A stretch of DNA of 64,000 nucleotides from Rhizophagus irregularis (GCF_026210795.1 NC_089439.1:2728001-2792000); one strand, 5' to 3'. Shown: positions 34,366 to 46,971, counted from the first letter of the stretch. Notes: generated from the letters alone by a model not told the origin. Program-made: numbers and translations.

Positions 34366-35203
34366 CATAAAGTAGTTTATTGGGCAATTGAAAATATATG
34401 GATAAAAATGGGAGGCAGAGAAAATTCCAGTTCCAAATTAATTATGCAAATTGCTACTTTTCGTGATAATCTTTCTTCTTATAATAATGAATTTGTTCCT
34501 AAATATTATACAATTGAGCGTTGGTGAAGTTATGTAAAACAAGATGAAGGAGAAGAAAATTTTATTCAACAACTTGCATTAAAAATATTTTCAATAACTC
34601 CACACAATGCAGGATATGAGAGAATATTTTTTGTGATGGGTTGGTATATGAATAAAAGGAGAACTTGGTAAATATTTATTTTATTATTGCTAGTTATTAA
34701 TTTTTTTTTGAATTTTATATTTTAAGTAATTCCTTTCAATTAGATTAAGTGTAAATCATTTACAAAATCTTACGAAACTTCACACATATTATGTTTCAAA
34801 TGCGAAAACTGAATTAAAGTATATGGCTAGAGATATGAATGTCAAAAATGATGAAGAGTTTTATCAATTATTAAGAAATGGTATATATCAAAATATTAAT
34901 GATGAAATTGGAAAGGAAGAATTAGATAATGAAGACAAAGATTATGGTGATACAGAAGACGAACTTATTGACATAGAAGAGTATGAAAAATTTGGGTATA
35001 AAAGTAATGATAGTATTTTACAAAGTAAAAACTATTTTAATTTTGTATCAAAGAAGCTAGTGGAATTATTAAAACTTCAAGAGCTGCGAGTAGTTATTGA
35101 ACCCGTAAATGTTGATCATATTGTTGACCACGGTAATGAAAATTTTGATATAGAGAAATTATTAGACCAACAATTTAGTGAAGATGATGATGTTAATGTT
35201 TAG
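34366..35203 (+). pseudogene. hAT transposase C-terminal remnant
   Basis: Starting abruptly after the repeat at 34335, the frame reads HKVVYWAIENIWIKMG and continues to YTIERW, then a TGA at 34525-34527. It continues in frame with LALKIFSITPHNAGYERIFF and GWYMNKRRT. This is the hAT C-terminal dimerisation signature: the LA-KI-SI segment, then an ER-F block and an RR run. After a probable intron (about 34671-34743) the sequence continues as LSVNHLQNLTKLHTYY and a long acidic tail ending at 35203 (QQFSEDDDVNV). The DNA-binding and catalytic parts are missing, so this is a truncated and nonsense-mutated copy. Confidence 0.8.
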
Positions 35204-35489
35204 ATAGTCCATAACTCATATTCATTTGTTGTATATTTTGATTTGTTTTATTTCTTTATTTCTTTCAAAATTTTGAATAAAAGCTTCTAACAATTTTGTG
35301 TTTTAACATGAAGAATTTCTTCTTAATTTATTTTAAAGACAATAATTTAATACATTATTTCATTTAATTTATTTTTAACAATTTTGTATAATTTTACTAA
35401 TGTTTAACAGTTTTTATTTAATGTTTAATGATATAGATTAATAATATTTAATGATCTAATTTAACAATCTACTTTAGATTTTCAGAAAC

Positions 35490-36310
35490 TGAAATCTACA
35501 AAAAATAAAAAGAAAGAAACGTACGTTTCTTCAAAGTAAATTTCAAAAAAATCTGCCCTCACACACGTACTTGTATTCTAAGAAACTGAATCTACAAAAA
35601 ATAAGAAACATTAGTACATTTTTTCAAAGTAAATTTTAAAAGAACCCGCCCCTATACACATACCCATGTTTCTTCAAAATAAATTTCAAAAGAACTCGTC
35701 TCTATACACATACCGGTGTTCTTAGAAACTGAAATTTACAAAAAATAAAAAGAAAGAAACGTTAACGTTTCTTCAAAGTAAATTTCAAAAGAACCCTGCC
35801 TCTATATATGTATCTGTATTATAAGAAACTGAAATCTACAAAAATAAAAAAAAAAGAAATGTTAGTATGTTTCTTCAAAATAAATTTTAAAAGAACCCGC
35901 CTTTATATATGTACCTGTATTATAAAAAACTGAAATCTACAAAAAATAAAAAAAAAGAAACATTAGTATATTTCTTCAAAGTAAATTTTGAAAAAACCCA
36001 TCCCTATACACGTACCTGTATTCTTAAAAACTGAAATCTATAAAAAAATAAAAAGAAAGAAACGTTAGACATTTCTTCAAAGTAAATTTTGAAAGAATCC
36101 CGCATACACATACTTGTGTCTTGTGTTCTAAACTAAAATCTACAAAAAAATAAAAAGAAAAAAATGTTAGTACGTAAATTTCAAAAGAATCCGCCCCTAT
36201 ACATGTACCCATATTCTTAGAAACTAAAATCTACAAAAAATAAAAAGAAAGAAACGTTAGTACGTTTCTTCAAAATAAATTTTAAAAGAGACCGCCTCCA
36301 TATACTTATC
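35490..36310. repeat. Tandem repeat, about eight units of about 105 bp
   Basis: The unit comprises GAAACTGAAATCTACAAAAA, ATAAAAAGAAAGAAACGTTA, a GTACGTTTCTTCAAAGTAAA block, and CCCGCCCCTATACACGTACC. Each unit contains a small hairpin formed by AGAAACGT and ACGTTTCT. Copies differ by small indels and substitutions. The minus-strand frame at 36024-36212 is a repeat by-product. Confidence 0.85.
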
Positions 36311-36977
36311 CACAGATGTCTGGAAGCTAAAACTTATTATTATTTATTTATTAAATAAAAAAAATACAATCTAAAAAAAAAGTACATTTTTAATGATTGG
36401 AATTGATAATCTAATCAAATCTATTCCGATCAATTATGTACATCATAAATAATTACGATAAACGTAAATTATTTACAGGTACATTTGATTAATTATGAAG
36501 TCATAAATAATTACGTTAAACGTAATTATTTACGAAATACGTAATTATTTACGTATTTTGAATTACGAATTACGTTTTTGGCCAATGATTTACCAGGTCA
36601 TGTATAGCTGAGACTCTCATTTATGGCTTAGGATTTGTAAACTCCTTCCCTCATTAATAGCATCATTTATTTCATTTATTTCTCTAGCGTTTTCCTCATT
36701 ATAATTTATTAATGTATCTGAAAATTATTAATACTCTATAAAAAGTATTTATATTTAAAATATATTTAAAATATATTTAATTTAAAAATTGTGAAATACT
36801 TATAATATACTTAAAATGTATTTAAAATTATCTTAAAATATATTTCTAATATATTTAATTTTTGCCCAAATACTTAAATTATACTTAAATTATACTTAAA
36901 TTAAAACTTAAGTATATTATAGGTATATTTTTACATACTTAAAATATACTTATAATATATTTTATAGAGTGAATTTA

Positions 36978-37121
36978 TTTACCGCACCCTGCGTTACAAT
37001 GCATCCTTCCTTTTTTGTAAATTGTTTATGTCGATCTTTAGTTTATACACCGCACCCCCCCTAAAATGGCAAATGATAAACATAAATATATATATAAATT
37101 TGTAACGCAGGGTGCGGTAAA
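36978..37121. mobile_element. 144-bp MITE with TA duplication
   Basis: The terminal inverted repeats TTTACCGCACCCTGCGTTAC are identical at both ends (right end read in reverse) over at least 20 bp. TA lies directly outside on each side (36976-36977 and 37122-37123). High terminal identity suggests recent insertion. It lies within the left terminal region of the 4.7-kb element. Non-coding. Confidence 0.8.
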
Positions 37122-37602
37122 TACATTATTTCTATTTTATAATATATTTTAAGTATATGGGCAAAAATTAAATATATTAGAAATATATTTTACATATCAA
37201 CTTATTATCGGAATTAGACCAAAATTAAGGCCTCCAAATTACTATTAAAATTGCATGTAATTATCGTAAATGTTACACAACAATCATATGTCAAGCGTTA
37301 AACTCTCTCACTGAAAAACCCTAAAAAAAAAATTTAATAGTAACTATCACGTCAAACCAATCTCCTCTCTACGAAACTAATCTCCTTCAAAGGTAAAATA
37401 TGTTGAATGTACTATTCTATTTCTATATACAAAAAAATATTTTTTTAACTTTATTTAAACTACATTTAGTAATTCAAAGGTAGTTTACTTGTAAAATTTT
37501 TGTTATTTGTAAATTTCGCGTATTAATTTGAATAAAGTTTACAACAGTATTTAATATTTTTAATTAATAAAGTGTTTTTTTTTATATTTTAGGTATGGTA
37601 AT

Positions 37603-38205
37603 ATGAATCAAGCTGTAGTTTCTACCAGTGCTCTTCCACCTTTAACAGCAACTCAAATAACAACTTCAACAACTAATGATTCAAGATTTGAATGTAATAT
37701 ATGTGGAAAACTGTTTAAAAAAAGGGGGATTGACTAGACATTTAAATACTATTATAAAATACAACTCTTTACGTCCAGATATTGATGCTTTACCTGATAA
37801 TACCGTACACCAATTTAAAGCCATCTTAGTTCACTATATTCGCAAAAGATTACCAAAAGGATATAGGCAATTAGGAAAACAAACAGTTTCTATTCCCACT
37901 ACTGAAAGTTAGTTTTATACAGTATTTAAAAACTATATACATTACTACTCTGCTACAAAGGGTATTTACAAATGTATATTTTGTGGAGGTTCATTAAATC
38001 AAATATTAGCAAATATTCTAGAGATGGAAGGTTGGGAGACTAAATTTTACGATCAACGGCAATATACTTATGTTGTACTTTGTGATGATGACAATAATAT
38101 TGAAGATAAGGACAAAAATCCTATTACAGCTGTATTAACTTATGAAACAATTAAAAAATTACGCAAACCAAAATGCGTACATGGTCAATTAGTAGTAGAA
38201 TGAAA
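37603..38205 (+). pseudogene. C2H2 zinc-finger protein pseudogene
   Basis: From the ATG at 37603 the frame encodes a Thr/Ser-rich leader and the start of a zinc finger (FECNICGKLFKKRG). A one-base frameshift in a run of G at about 37727 follows, then GLTRHLN in the next frame. The continuation (LVHYIRKRLPKGYRQLGKQ) runs to a TAG at 37910-37912. It carries on past it as FYTVFKNYIHYYSATKGIYK and FYDQRQYTYVVLCDDDN to a TGA after QLVVE at about 38203. The conserved layout beyond each stop shows one decayed gene. Related proteins (a C2H2 finger followed by an IHYYSA-type domain) are, to my knowledge, abundant in Rhizophagus; their role is unknown. It converges with the DDE-like pseudogene inside the same TIRs. 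Confidence 0.7.
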
Positions 38206-38352
38206 AAAACAAAAAAGTACTGATTTTAATGGTAATTTCACTCACGCAGGTCACATTTATTTTCATTTTTACAATAGCCAGGCTATAATTGAATAAAATA
38301 GATTACTTGAACACGAAAAAAACAGTATCAAAGTATATTAAGCATTTTCATT

Positions 38353-41226
38353 CTAATTATTTTCAGCTTTAATATGAATTTTATGAGGTTTTTGAGAGTT
38401 TAAGGAAACATTATGGTAATTGTAAAAAAGAGATCGATTTTCATGTTTTAAGATCTCAATAATTGCTGATGAGTTGGATTTTCTACTTCCATTTTTCATT
38501 GTTTTACGAAAAAAATAAGAAACTTGCTGATGATTTTTTTTCCACTGCACTACATGAAAATGATTTTAATCCTCATTTTTGATGAATTGTCATAAATTCA
38601 GAAACGTGATGGACTAACACATGAATGTAAGGTGTCATATCATTAGGTTTATAAAGACCTTTTTTGAATCCTTGAGTACAGTCAGCCCCCTCTACAATCA
38701 CACCCTTCGGGACCATCCAATGGTGTGATTATAATGAGGTGTGCCTATTGGTGAGGGTTAAATATATAATCACACATATATAAATTTTTAAGTAAACGTG
38801 ATTATATATATATATATATATATAATAATAATAATTAAGTAAAAAAAGTTTATATGTAAAAACCATCAAATTTTTGAAAAATAAAAAACTTAAATTTTTC
38901 CTCATGGTAAAACAACAAAATAATAAAATGAAACGCACAGTTATTTTATAAATCACGTGATTTGTGTGCTTATGCAGGGGGAATTTTACATATATTTACT
39001 ATAATATGGGACCGACGTTTGGTGTGATTGTACTTATAACTAATAAAGTGATTATAAAAGGGGTATTTTATATATAAAAAAATCTGGACTAAAAAATGTG
39101 TGCCCTTAATGAGGGGAGTTCTTATATGGGAGGTGCCTATAAAGGGGGTCGACTGTATTTGGAATACCTTCAGATGGCGTTAAGAATAAAGTAAGCCAAT
39201 TCTTTGCGTCATTTTGAAATTCTTCGGCATTTGTTTTTTGGTCCTTCATTTTTATATAGAGTTCATAAAATTTATTCCATAGATTTCGTATCATATTAGC
39301 ACGTTGTTTTGAAAGAATTTTTAATAAATCAAAGAATTGTAATACTTTGATCTTATCATTTCCCATTAATGATGTGTAGCTCCAAGTTTTAGATTCTTAA
39401 ATTTGCCAGAATTGAAACTTAACTTTAATTCTTTTCATTTTCTCTACAATTATCTTTCATGCAGTATCATTAAACAAACTATATTCTGTTAATTCTGCTA
39501 TCATAAGACTCCATAAATGATTAGTAATTCTAAGTATAATGTGCAATTCATCAGGAACCCAGTGATTAAAAGGTATTATATCAAAAAGTGGTTTTCTTAT
39601 ATGTCCTTTATAGTAATTATTTTGTTCAACTAACTTATCTATTTCTTTACTAATCTTCCATTCTTTTGATAGATCTCCTTGTTGTGATTTATCAATTGTA
39701 CACCAAGGGCAGAAATTTTTACTATGAGTGCTATTAAAACCCAAACAGATTGCTAAGAACTTCCAGTCAAATGAAAAATAAAATTGAAAATTCCACTTTA
39801 CATTATCAATTACCAGTCCTTCTTTTAAATTTCTTAGATCATGGCAGAATCGAGTCATTGCATTTGATAGAAAGTTGTAATCTTCACATCCAGGATAGAG
39901 TATGGTCATATAATGATGATCTGGTTTGTGTGAAGTATTTTTATCATCTAAAATAGCCACTGTGATGATTACATGTTTTACTTTTCTTCCTACATTTCAC
40001 CCATCTTCAGAGATTTGAAGATTAATTATGGGCTGATCTGGATTCAAGATGTCTTTTTGAACAAGGTTAGAAACTAAATAATACAATATATTATTAATAT
40101 TTCTATAGCCACTTTTACCAACTGCATTAATTACTTCTTGTGTTATAGATTCATCATCTATATCTACTCCTTCAGATTCATCCACTTGACTTTTAGTATT
40201 TATATCTATTATTGTTATTGGTATGAGCTGGACCATTATTTTATTTATATTTATACGTTCTTTAGATATTTCTCCTTCACGTGGTAGGTTACATAGACGT
40301 CTATAAGAATCTCTTGGAATATTTCCTTCGTCTAATGCTTTAACTATTGATTCAAGTTTTTGTTTTTTTTTAGTTTTATCTTCATTCTCGTAACTAATAT
40401 TAAAAGTATGTTTTTTATTAACAGAATAACATATATTTTCCAATGCTGGTACGTCTTCCAAATTATATAGTTTCTGTATTTTTTCGTTAAATTTAGCTAA
40501 TATATGTTTTCCAATACTCATAGCATGTTTTGTAAGGGTGGAATTTCCACATTGGTCAATTGGTTTTAATATATGTGCACGTCATTTGCCTTTTCTTGCC
40601 ATTTCTAATGTTTTGAGATGAAGATCAAACAAATAAATTCCTGATGTTTTTGTTTTTTTTAGAGATGTATATTCCTGAAATAAATATTTTAAAGTTAATT
40701 TATATATAGAAAAAAATAGAAAAACTAAAAAAAAATAATTTAGTATACAAACTTTATGAAATAAATTTGTAACATCTGTAGCACTTCTAACTGAAGAAAC
40801 TACATGTTCAAACCACTTTCCAAACCAGATTTGAAAAACTGGTTTATTATCAATATAATTAATAAAACACTGAACAACACATCGATTATTACTTCTACTC
40901 CAAGTTGTTTCTACCATATAATCATCAGGGATTTGATATTTATTAGGAGGAAGAGTGTACGCTAATAAAGATTTATTAGGATACGTTCCTTCTTTTATAA
41001 TTTTATATGAAAAACTATGTCCTGATTTTTTTAAATTAATAATTGGGTCAAAGGGGTAATTATGAATTTCTTGTGTGTTAGACATTTGCAAATTAGAAGC
41101 TAGGAATAAATTTTTAAACCGCATAATTATTTTACAAAGTTTTGTGGATTTTTTTTTTTGCAAGAAATTTGTATTACAGATTAGATTGACCAATAAAATA
41201 GTTTGATGTAGTGTTATCATATCCAA
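38353..41226 (-). pseudogene. DDE-like transposon protein pseudogene
   Basis: Minus-strand gene read from 41226 (a later ATG, MSNTQEIHN, may be the real start), with an intron at about 40757-40675. Conserved landmarks are an ETTWSRSNNRCVVQCFINY segment, LQISEDG (first acidic site), the VGRKVKHVIITVAIL strand, YPGCEDYNFLS, FSFDWKFLAICLGFNS (second acidic site), a CPWC knuckle, and PFNHWVPDELHIILRITNHL. This order matches a transposon-associated family found in fungi and animals that I cannot assign to a superfamily. In-frame stops occur as TGA at 40582-40584, 39997-39999, 39457-39459 and about 38573, plus a TAA near 39396. There is also an A-run frameshift near 38540. The MITE at 38679-39155 splits the 3' part, and removing it rejoins the frame (EGIPNT then QGFKKGLY). 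Confidence 0.7.
38679..39155. mobile_element. 477-bp Tc1/mariner-like MITE with TA duplication
   Basis: The ends CAGTCAGCCCCCTCTACAAT and, in reverse, CAGTCGACCCCCTTTATAGG are inverted, with TA at 38677-38678 and 39156-39157. Deleting the element and one TA restores the surrounding minus-strand reading frame exactly. Internal GGTGTGATTATA words repeat near both ends. Family relatives are at 9103, 46058 and 62946. Non-coding; the short frame at 38729-38956 is spurious. Confidence 0.88.
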
Positions 41227-41405
41227 TTTAACATGACCGTCATTTGGGGTTACGTCTCAAAAATTGGGATTAGAGTTAAAATCTGTGCATATGAAGATAA
41301 TTTTAAGTATATTTTAGATATATTAAAAATATATTATAAGTATTTTTGCAATTTTTAAATCAAGTATATTTTAAATATATTTTAAATATAATACTTTTTA
41401 TAGGG

Positions 41406-42480
41406 ATAAAGTTTCTTCAAGTTTTTAAACCGTAAGATCATGTGACTGCTATTCTTGATATGTAGTGTAAAGCACTTAACTCAATAGATCAAAAATAAAA
41501 TTTTAATTATTGTTTTTTTTTTCATGAAGTTAACCACTAATAGGCTAAAAAGTGTAATATTTTAATTAATTGTATTTCTTCAATCAATAGCCAATTACAT
41601 GTGTAGAAACACTTTAAATTGTAATTGTGATCAAATATTATACAAATCACTATATAAAAATATGATCATAATCATGTAACTCTTCTCCATTATCATCATG
41701 TCTGCCATCCGTGGATGAACACAATTTCTCTTACAAACATTTCTTCAATTTTTTATTACACTTAGTTTAGATTTTAATAATTCTTTAACTCTTTTTATAT
41801 TCTTAAATTTTAACTTTCAAACTGCAATAACCTCTCTTAGGTTAAATAAATTTTTCATAATAAATTCTCTTTTATTCTGAACTTGGTACTTTTTGATTGA
41901 ATCATTAATTATTAATCATTTTTCATGATAAAACTACAATGATAACTCTTTATTAATATTAAATCATCAATTGAGCAAAAGCTGTTGACCAAAGTCAAAA
42001 GTCAATCTTTTTATACATTATGATATTTCACTAAATTATAATATTCTATAAGATTCTAAGACTATAATTCATTATGACTCGTATAATGTAATCCTTCCAT
42101 CTAGTTCCATCTAATTACGCCCATTTTTGAGTAATGATTATTCCTATTTACACAATGAATTCTCATTGATATAATCATTTCATTGATACAATAGTTTTAT
42201 TGACACAATGATAAATTATTTATAATTAAACTAATAATATCTAAACTAAATATAACTAATCTAAATATAACTAACTATAAATAACTAAACTATAAATAAC
42301 TAAACTATAAATAAGTAATTATAATAAATATTGTGTAATTATAACATTATGCTCTTCAATTATCTTGGTTAAATATTCTTTTATCAGTTAAATGTTTATC
42401 CATGTTCCGTTCAGTCCTTTATTCATCTGATTACATGATTATCCTGATTTCAAGGATTACACCATTATCAGACTATTATA
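41406..42480. other. AT-rich intergenic DNA
   Basis: No gene is seen. There is a run of ACTAAACTATAAATAA-type short repeats near 42220-42310 and a CACAATGA/ATTGATACAAT-type repeat near 42150-42210. Confidence 0.45.
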
Positions 42481-44210
42481 AAGGTTGTTAAGATAGATAA
42501 CTATCTACAAATTACTTTACCAGAGCTGTGAAATCTTAATGATTTTGTTTTTTGGTATGGTTTGTATGAAAAGCTTAAAGGTGACAAAGTGAAGATTTTT
42601 GATTACATAAAGAAATGACTTGAGAAGACTGATAATAACAAGTTGATTAAGGAGAACATATAACAAAAGGCAAAAGATTTTTGTAAAGAATTTCAGGTGA
42701 GTGTTATAGTATATAAATAGTATATGTTTAAGATAGAATTGTATATATCATGAAGTGACTGTTAGTTGAGCCAAGAGACTGTTAATTAACTGGAAGATTG
42801 ACTGCTAGTTGATCCTTCTCTTCAGCCTTTTGTGAAATACTGGAACTATTAGTTATCATGTGTTGGATTGTTATTAGTTTGTTATGACCTTTTATGCTCT
42901 TTAAATAATAAGAGCTTAATTTTTATTTATGTATTATTGGCCAAATTTAATTATTTCTTTTATGTTTTACGATAACAGGCATAAAAATCCTTACCAAGTA
43001 TCAACAACAATGAAGTATTTTGAATAGCTTGAAATTTGATATTAGATAAAGTGAAAGTTACAATCGATAAAAAATGAAAAAGTTATTGAGCTTGCTGAGA
43101 TAGAATATATTAAGATATCCAGTTTTTTTTACAAAACATAGTTATAATATATTATCTTTACTAAACAATTTTGATATATATTATATTACAGGTTTTTCAA
43201 CTATAAAATAATGCAGAAGTAGTATCTAAAATTCATCAGTGTGTTTCTGATAGTTTTATTGAATTTAGTAATGAAACGATAAGGATACCAAAATGCATAT
43301 TAGAATCTGAGATTCTGACAAAAGAACAGGATGATCATGAAGAGTTACAAAATAAATGAATAAGATATATCTAAACCCCTTCTAATTCAGTTGAGAAAGA
43401 TTTTTTCAGATTCGTGAAAGATAAAACTAAGGAATCTCAGAATTGGATAATGATCTCATATTAGAATTGTTTAATGATTCGCTTGAGATATTATGCCTTC
43501 TGCTTTATACATTAGTTATTCTATATACTTATTTTTGCTCAATTTTTCAGGTGAAATCACTATAACCAGATGAAATGTTACTTTAAAAACTCTAATTGAA
43601 ATTCTTAATAAATTCAAATCCAAAGACCATTTATTAGGAAAGACTTTTATGAATTCTAATTTTCTTATATTAATAACATCATTGATCTAACTGATAATGA
43701 AATAAAGCACGAAACACTATCTACATTAAATTTTGATCAAAAGCTATATCTTGATAAAGTATTAGAGAAATAGGCTTAGATTTCAACGTCTGAATTTAAA
43801 AATTACTGGGATCAATTTACAGATGATGCCTATAATCAAGTCAAAGTTTTAAGTTTAATTCAAAAATCTTTTATTAATAAAGAATATTTTGATCCATTTC
43901 TTTATGAAGGATACGACATTATGCATGATATCATAAAATATTTGTAAGTTTTCCTTATTTTTCAACCTTTTTTGATGACATAGAACAATTTTCTATGAAT
44001 ATAAAAATGCTAATGAATTTTTAGGTAACAAATTGGTAATTAATATTCATAGAGGTCCTAATAGGATACTGATAGGATTTTATTTTATTATTACAGTGCA
44101 ATGTTTTAAAAACAGTTAAGTTAGTAAACAAACCCGTTAAAATTGAAAATGTGGATAAGTATGTAATTGAAATTATACCAAAAAAAAAGGCTAGAAAGAA
44201 AAGCACTTAA
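42480..44210 (+). pseudogene. Strongly decayed gene of unknown family
   Basis: Fragments in the plus direction have coding-like composition but many stops. They include KLKGDKVKIFDYIKK near 42570, NNKLIKENI with QKAKDFCKEFQ near 42640-42695, and EVVSKIHQCVSDSFIEFS near 43215-43270 leading to IRIPKCILESEILTKEQDD. Further on are KHETLSTLNFDQKLYLDKVL near 43705-43770, FKNYWDQFTDDAYNQVKVLS near 43795-43855 and a Lys-rich end (IIPKKKARKKS) near 44170-44207. Intron-like GTGAGT and TTTTTCAG borders remain near 42695 and 43550. I do not recognise the family; the order of fragments suggests one multi-exon gene. Confidence 0.5.
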
Positions 44211-46057
44211 TATTTTTTTTTCAAAACAGAAGATGTGATAAATTGTATTTACTATAACAGAGTAATATAAAATCGTATCAATAACATTTAACTTTTAGTT
44301 ATTTGTAATTATAATTCATATACTATTAACAGTTAATTTGCTTGTATTTTTTTAAAGTACTGTGTATACTTGTAGCATGTGCATTGGAAAAATAAATTGC
44401 TTCTTTTTTATATATAAAAGTGTTTACTTTATTGCATGTTAGACATATTTTGGGATCTTTTACAAGAAATATTATTTATTGCACTATTTTTGTTCAAAAG
44501 ATAAAGTAATCAGTATTTCAAAACAAAATATGCATATAATTTTTCAATGATATTTCATCTTCATTGAATATTTAACTAACATTCAAAAATGCATAGACTT
44601 GAAAAATAACACGGATTAAAATTATTCTGATACTCATCTTAAGTCTAAAGCATAGCGAGCGCATTTTACGACATAAAAATTTGGTTGGAAACTTCCAATC
44701 CAAATGGTTTTATTAGAAAATTATGCTTCCAATTTTTCCAAAGGTGCTTCCAATAGTGCTTCCAATATTCCAAGAGCACATCACTGGTCTAAAGCATTTG
44801 TACATTTGACTATATTGGGTTTTTTTTTACTCTACATATACATAAATTGCTATACTAGTTTGTAAATAAAAAAAAAACTATAACTAATTTGCTAACTACT
44901 ATGCCATGTGATATTAATTTAATATCGATATGATATCAAAATGATAATACTTTATTTCAATATTACATTGATATTAAATCGATATTGAAATAATATCAAA
45001 ATGATATCAAAACAATACCATTAAGATAAACTTAATAATATCGATTTTATATTGATTAAAAATGATAAGTTTCTGTAAAGTAGTCTTGATATTTTTGATT
45101 TTTTTGTCATTTTTTACAAAAACTAGTTTTGACTTAAATACTAATTTACTTTCTTTTAATTTATTAAGCTACTAGTTTTGCAAGTAATGCTTCTTTTACT
45201 TTAATATAATTTTATTAATAAAAATTGGCTGCTTTTGCTTTTTTCTGAACTTTTTTTCTTTTTTAAATTTTTGTCTAAAATAATAGATGGTATAGATAAT
45301 TTCTTTGTATAAAGTTGTACTGATTGTGATTAGTATGATGTATCAGAAATTACTATATTTAGTGAATTTGAATTATCATTTGATAAATTTGCATCATTTT
45401 ATTTCAAAATGAAGTTTATGTGAGTCATATCTATTATATTGTCTATTAATTGAATTTGTTAATCCTAATTATTCTGGAATATTCTAGTAATATTCAGATA
45501 AAACTTTCTAAAGATCATCAGAACAATAGTAATAATTTTAATTTTAAAGAATTTTACTAAAGTCTTAAAAATAGTTAGTTTTTTTTTAATATTAAAAGGT
45601 TTAGGTGACAGTAAGTATTTTTGCTTTTGTAAAAAGATTTTTAATGCTGCATATCCATTTGTAAAAAGTCTAGTATATCTGTACTGTAAAGTTGTATTTT
45701 TACTTGTTTTTTAATTTTTCAGTAAAATATTTAATGGTTACATTTGCTATTGATATGTTTAAATTGTATATATATAAAACTCTTCAAAAAAGATATTGTT
45801 TTATATCTATGACAGCTTTTCCTATATACTTTCTTCAAAAAATAACTTCTATTTTTTATAAGAAACTAATCTGTAGGTAAAAGTTTTTTTTTTAATTAAA
45901 TAATAATAACTATAAATTTAGTTATTTTTAAATTATTTATAATATATATATCTTTTAAATTCAAAATTGGCAATTTAAAAATTGCCAATTTTGAAATTTT
46001 TATATAATAACAAATTCCAAAATTTCAAATTTCAAATTATATTAAATTTTGGCAATA
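44211..46057. other. AT-rich intergenic DNA with small palindromes
   Basis: No gene is supported; the frame at 45692-45880 is low-complexity. Repeated GATATTAATTTAATATC-like palindromes occur at 44910-45060. A GCTTCCAAT repeat lies at 44725-44770. An inverted repeat (AAAATTGGCAATT / AATTGCCAATTTT) lies at 45963-45995. Confidence 0.45.
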
Positions 46058-46483
46058 CAGTTTTTTGATGCCAATTTTTTTATATATAAATACTCCTTCT
46101 ATAATTATAAGTATAATTAAACCAATTGTCAGTTTCGTATTATAATAAATATATATAAAAATTCCCCCTGTATAAGCATATGAATCATGTGATTTAATAA
46201 AATAACTAATAAGATATATATTATGTAGTCTGCACTCTAAACTCAAATTACTTGATAATAGGAAAAGTTTTTATTTTTCAAAAATTTCCATAATATTTTT
46301 AACAGATAAATAATTTTAAGCATATTTTATATTATGAAATATTTTTGCAAATATTTTATATAATATATAATCATATTTATTTATATATGAAAGTACTGGA
46401 TTAATACCCTTACCAATAGGCACACTTCATTATAATCACACCATTGAATGATCCTAAGGGTGTGATTATAAAAGGTTTAACTG
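46058..46483. mobile_element. 426-bp Tc1/mariner-like MITE
   Basis: The left end CAGTTTTTTGATGCC and the right end, in reverse CAGTTAAACCTTTTATAATC, are degraded inverted repeats bordered by TA (46056-46057 and 46484-46485). The right part (ATGATCCTAAGGGTGTGATT) matches the inner ends of 9103-10882 and 38679-39155. Non-coding. Confidence 0.6.
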
Positions 46484-46971
46484 TATACAGTATATAATTC
46501 ATGATTACCAATCTTTTTTATAATATAAACACTACTTTATAATAAGTATATATTTTTATATAATAAAAGTATGCATTTTGCAAAATGAAAGAAAATAAAA
46601 GTTTTTTTTTAATATATAGTAGCTATTATTTACTTTTATTTATATTAAAAATAGTAGTATAAATTCAGTTAAAAATAAAAAGTATTGACCCCTTAAAATA
46701 ACTTTATATATTACAGTATCTTTATTTTTTTTATACCAATATAAATTTAAAAATTTTGTATCAGGTAACAAACCTATTAATTTATATAATTACTTTGGCT
46801 TATGTAACTTTATACTTTTTTAAGTAAAGCCATAGCTTCTACCGACATTATAAATTTAAATATATAAAATGTTTTATAAAAAAAATAATAATAATAATAA
46901 TAATAAATATATACACGTATGAATAATTCTCTCTTTTCTCTTTTCCTCCCTTCCCTTCTTATTTTTTTAAT

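Larger units (their letters stand above)
36734..41405. mobile_element. 4.7-kb transposon with long TIRs and two convergent genes
   Basis: The left end CTCTATAAAAAGTATTTATA and the right end, in reverse CCCTATAAAAAGTATTATAT, begin inverted repeats of over 100 bp made of AAATATATTT words. The trinucleotide ATA flanks both sides (36731-36733 and 41406-41408), suggesting a 3-bp duplication. The interior carries a C2H2-type zinc-finger pseudogene on the plus strand and a DDE-like pseudogene on the minus strand, converging near 38.3 kb. A 144-bp MITE (36978-37121) sits in the left terminal region and a 477-bp MITE (38679-39155) in the minus-strand gene. Superfamily not assigned. Confidence 0.65.

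Noticed and set aside
38353-41226. In-frame TGA codons as recoding (Sec or Trp)
   Set aside because: The same genes also carry TAG/TAA stops, frameshifts and MITE insertions, and intact genes here do not use internal TGA. Ordinary decay explains them.
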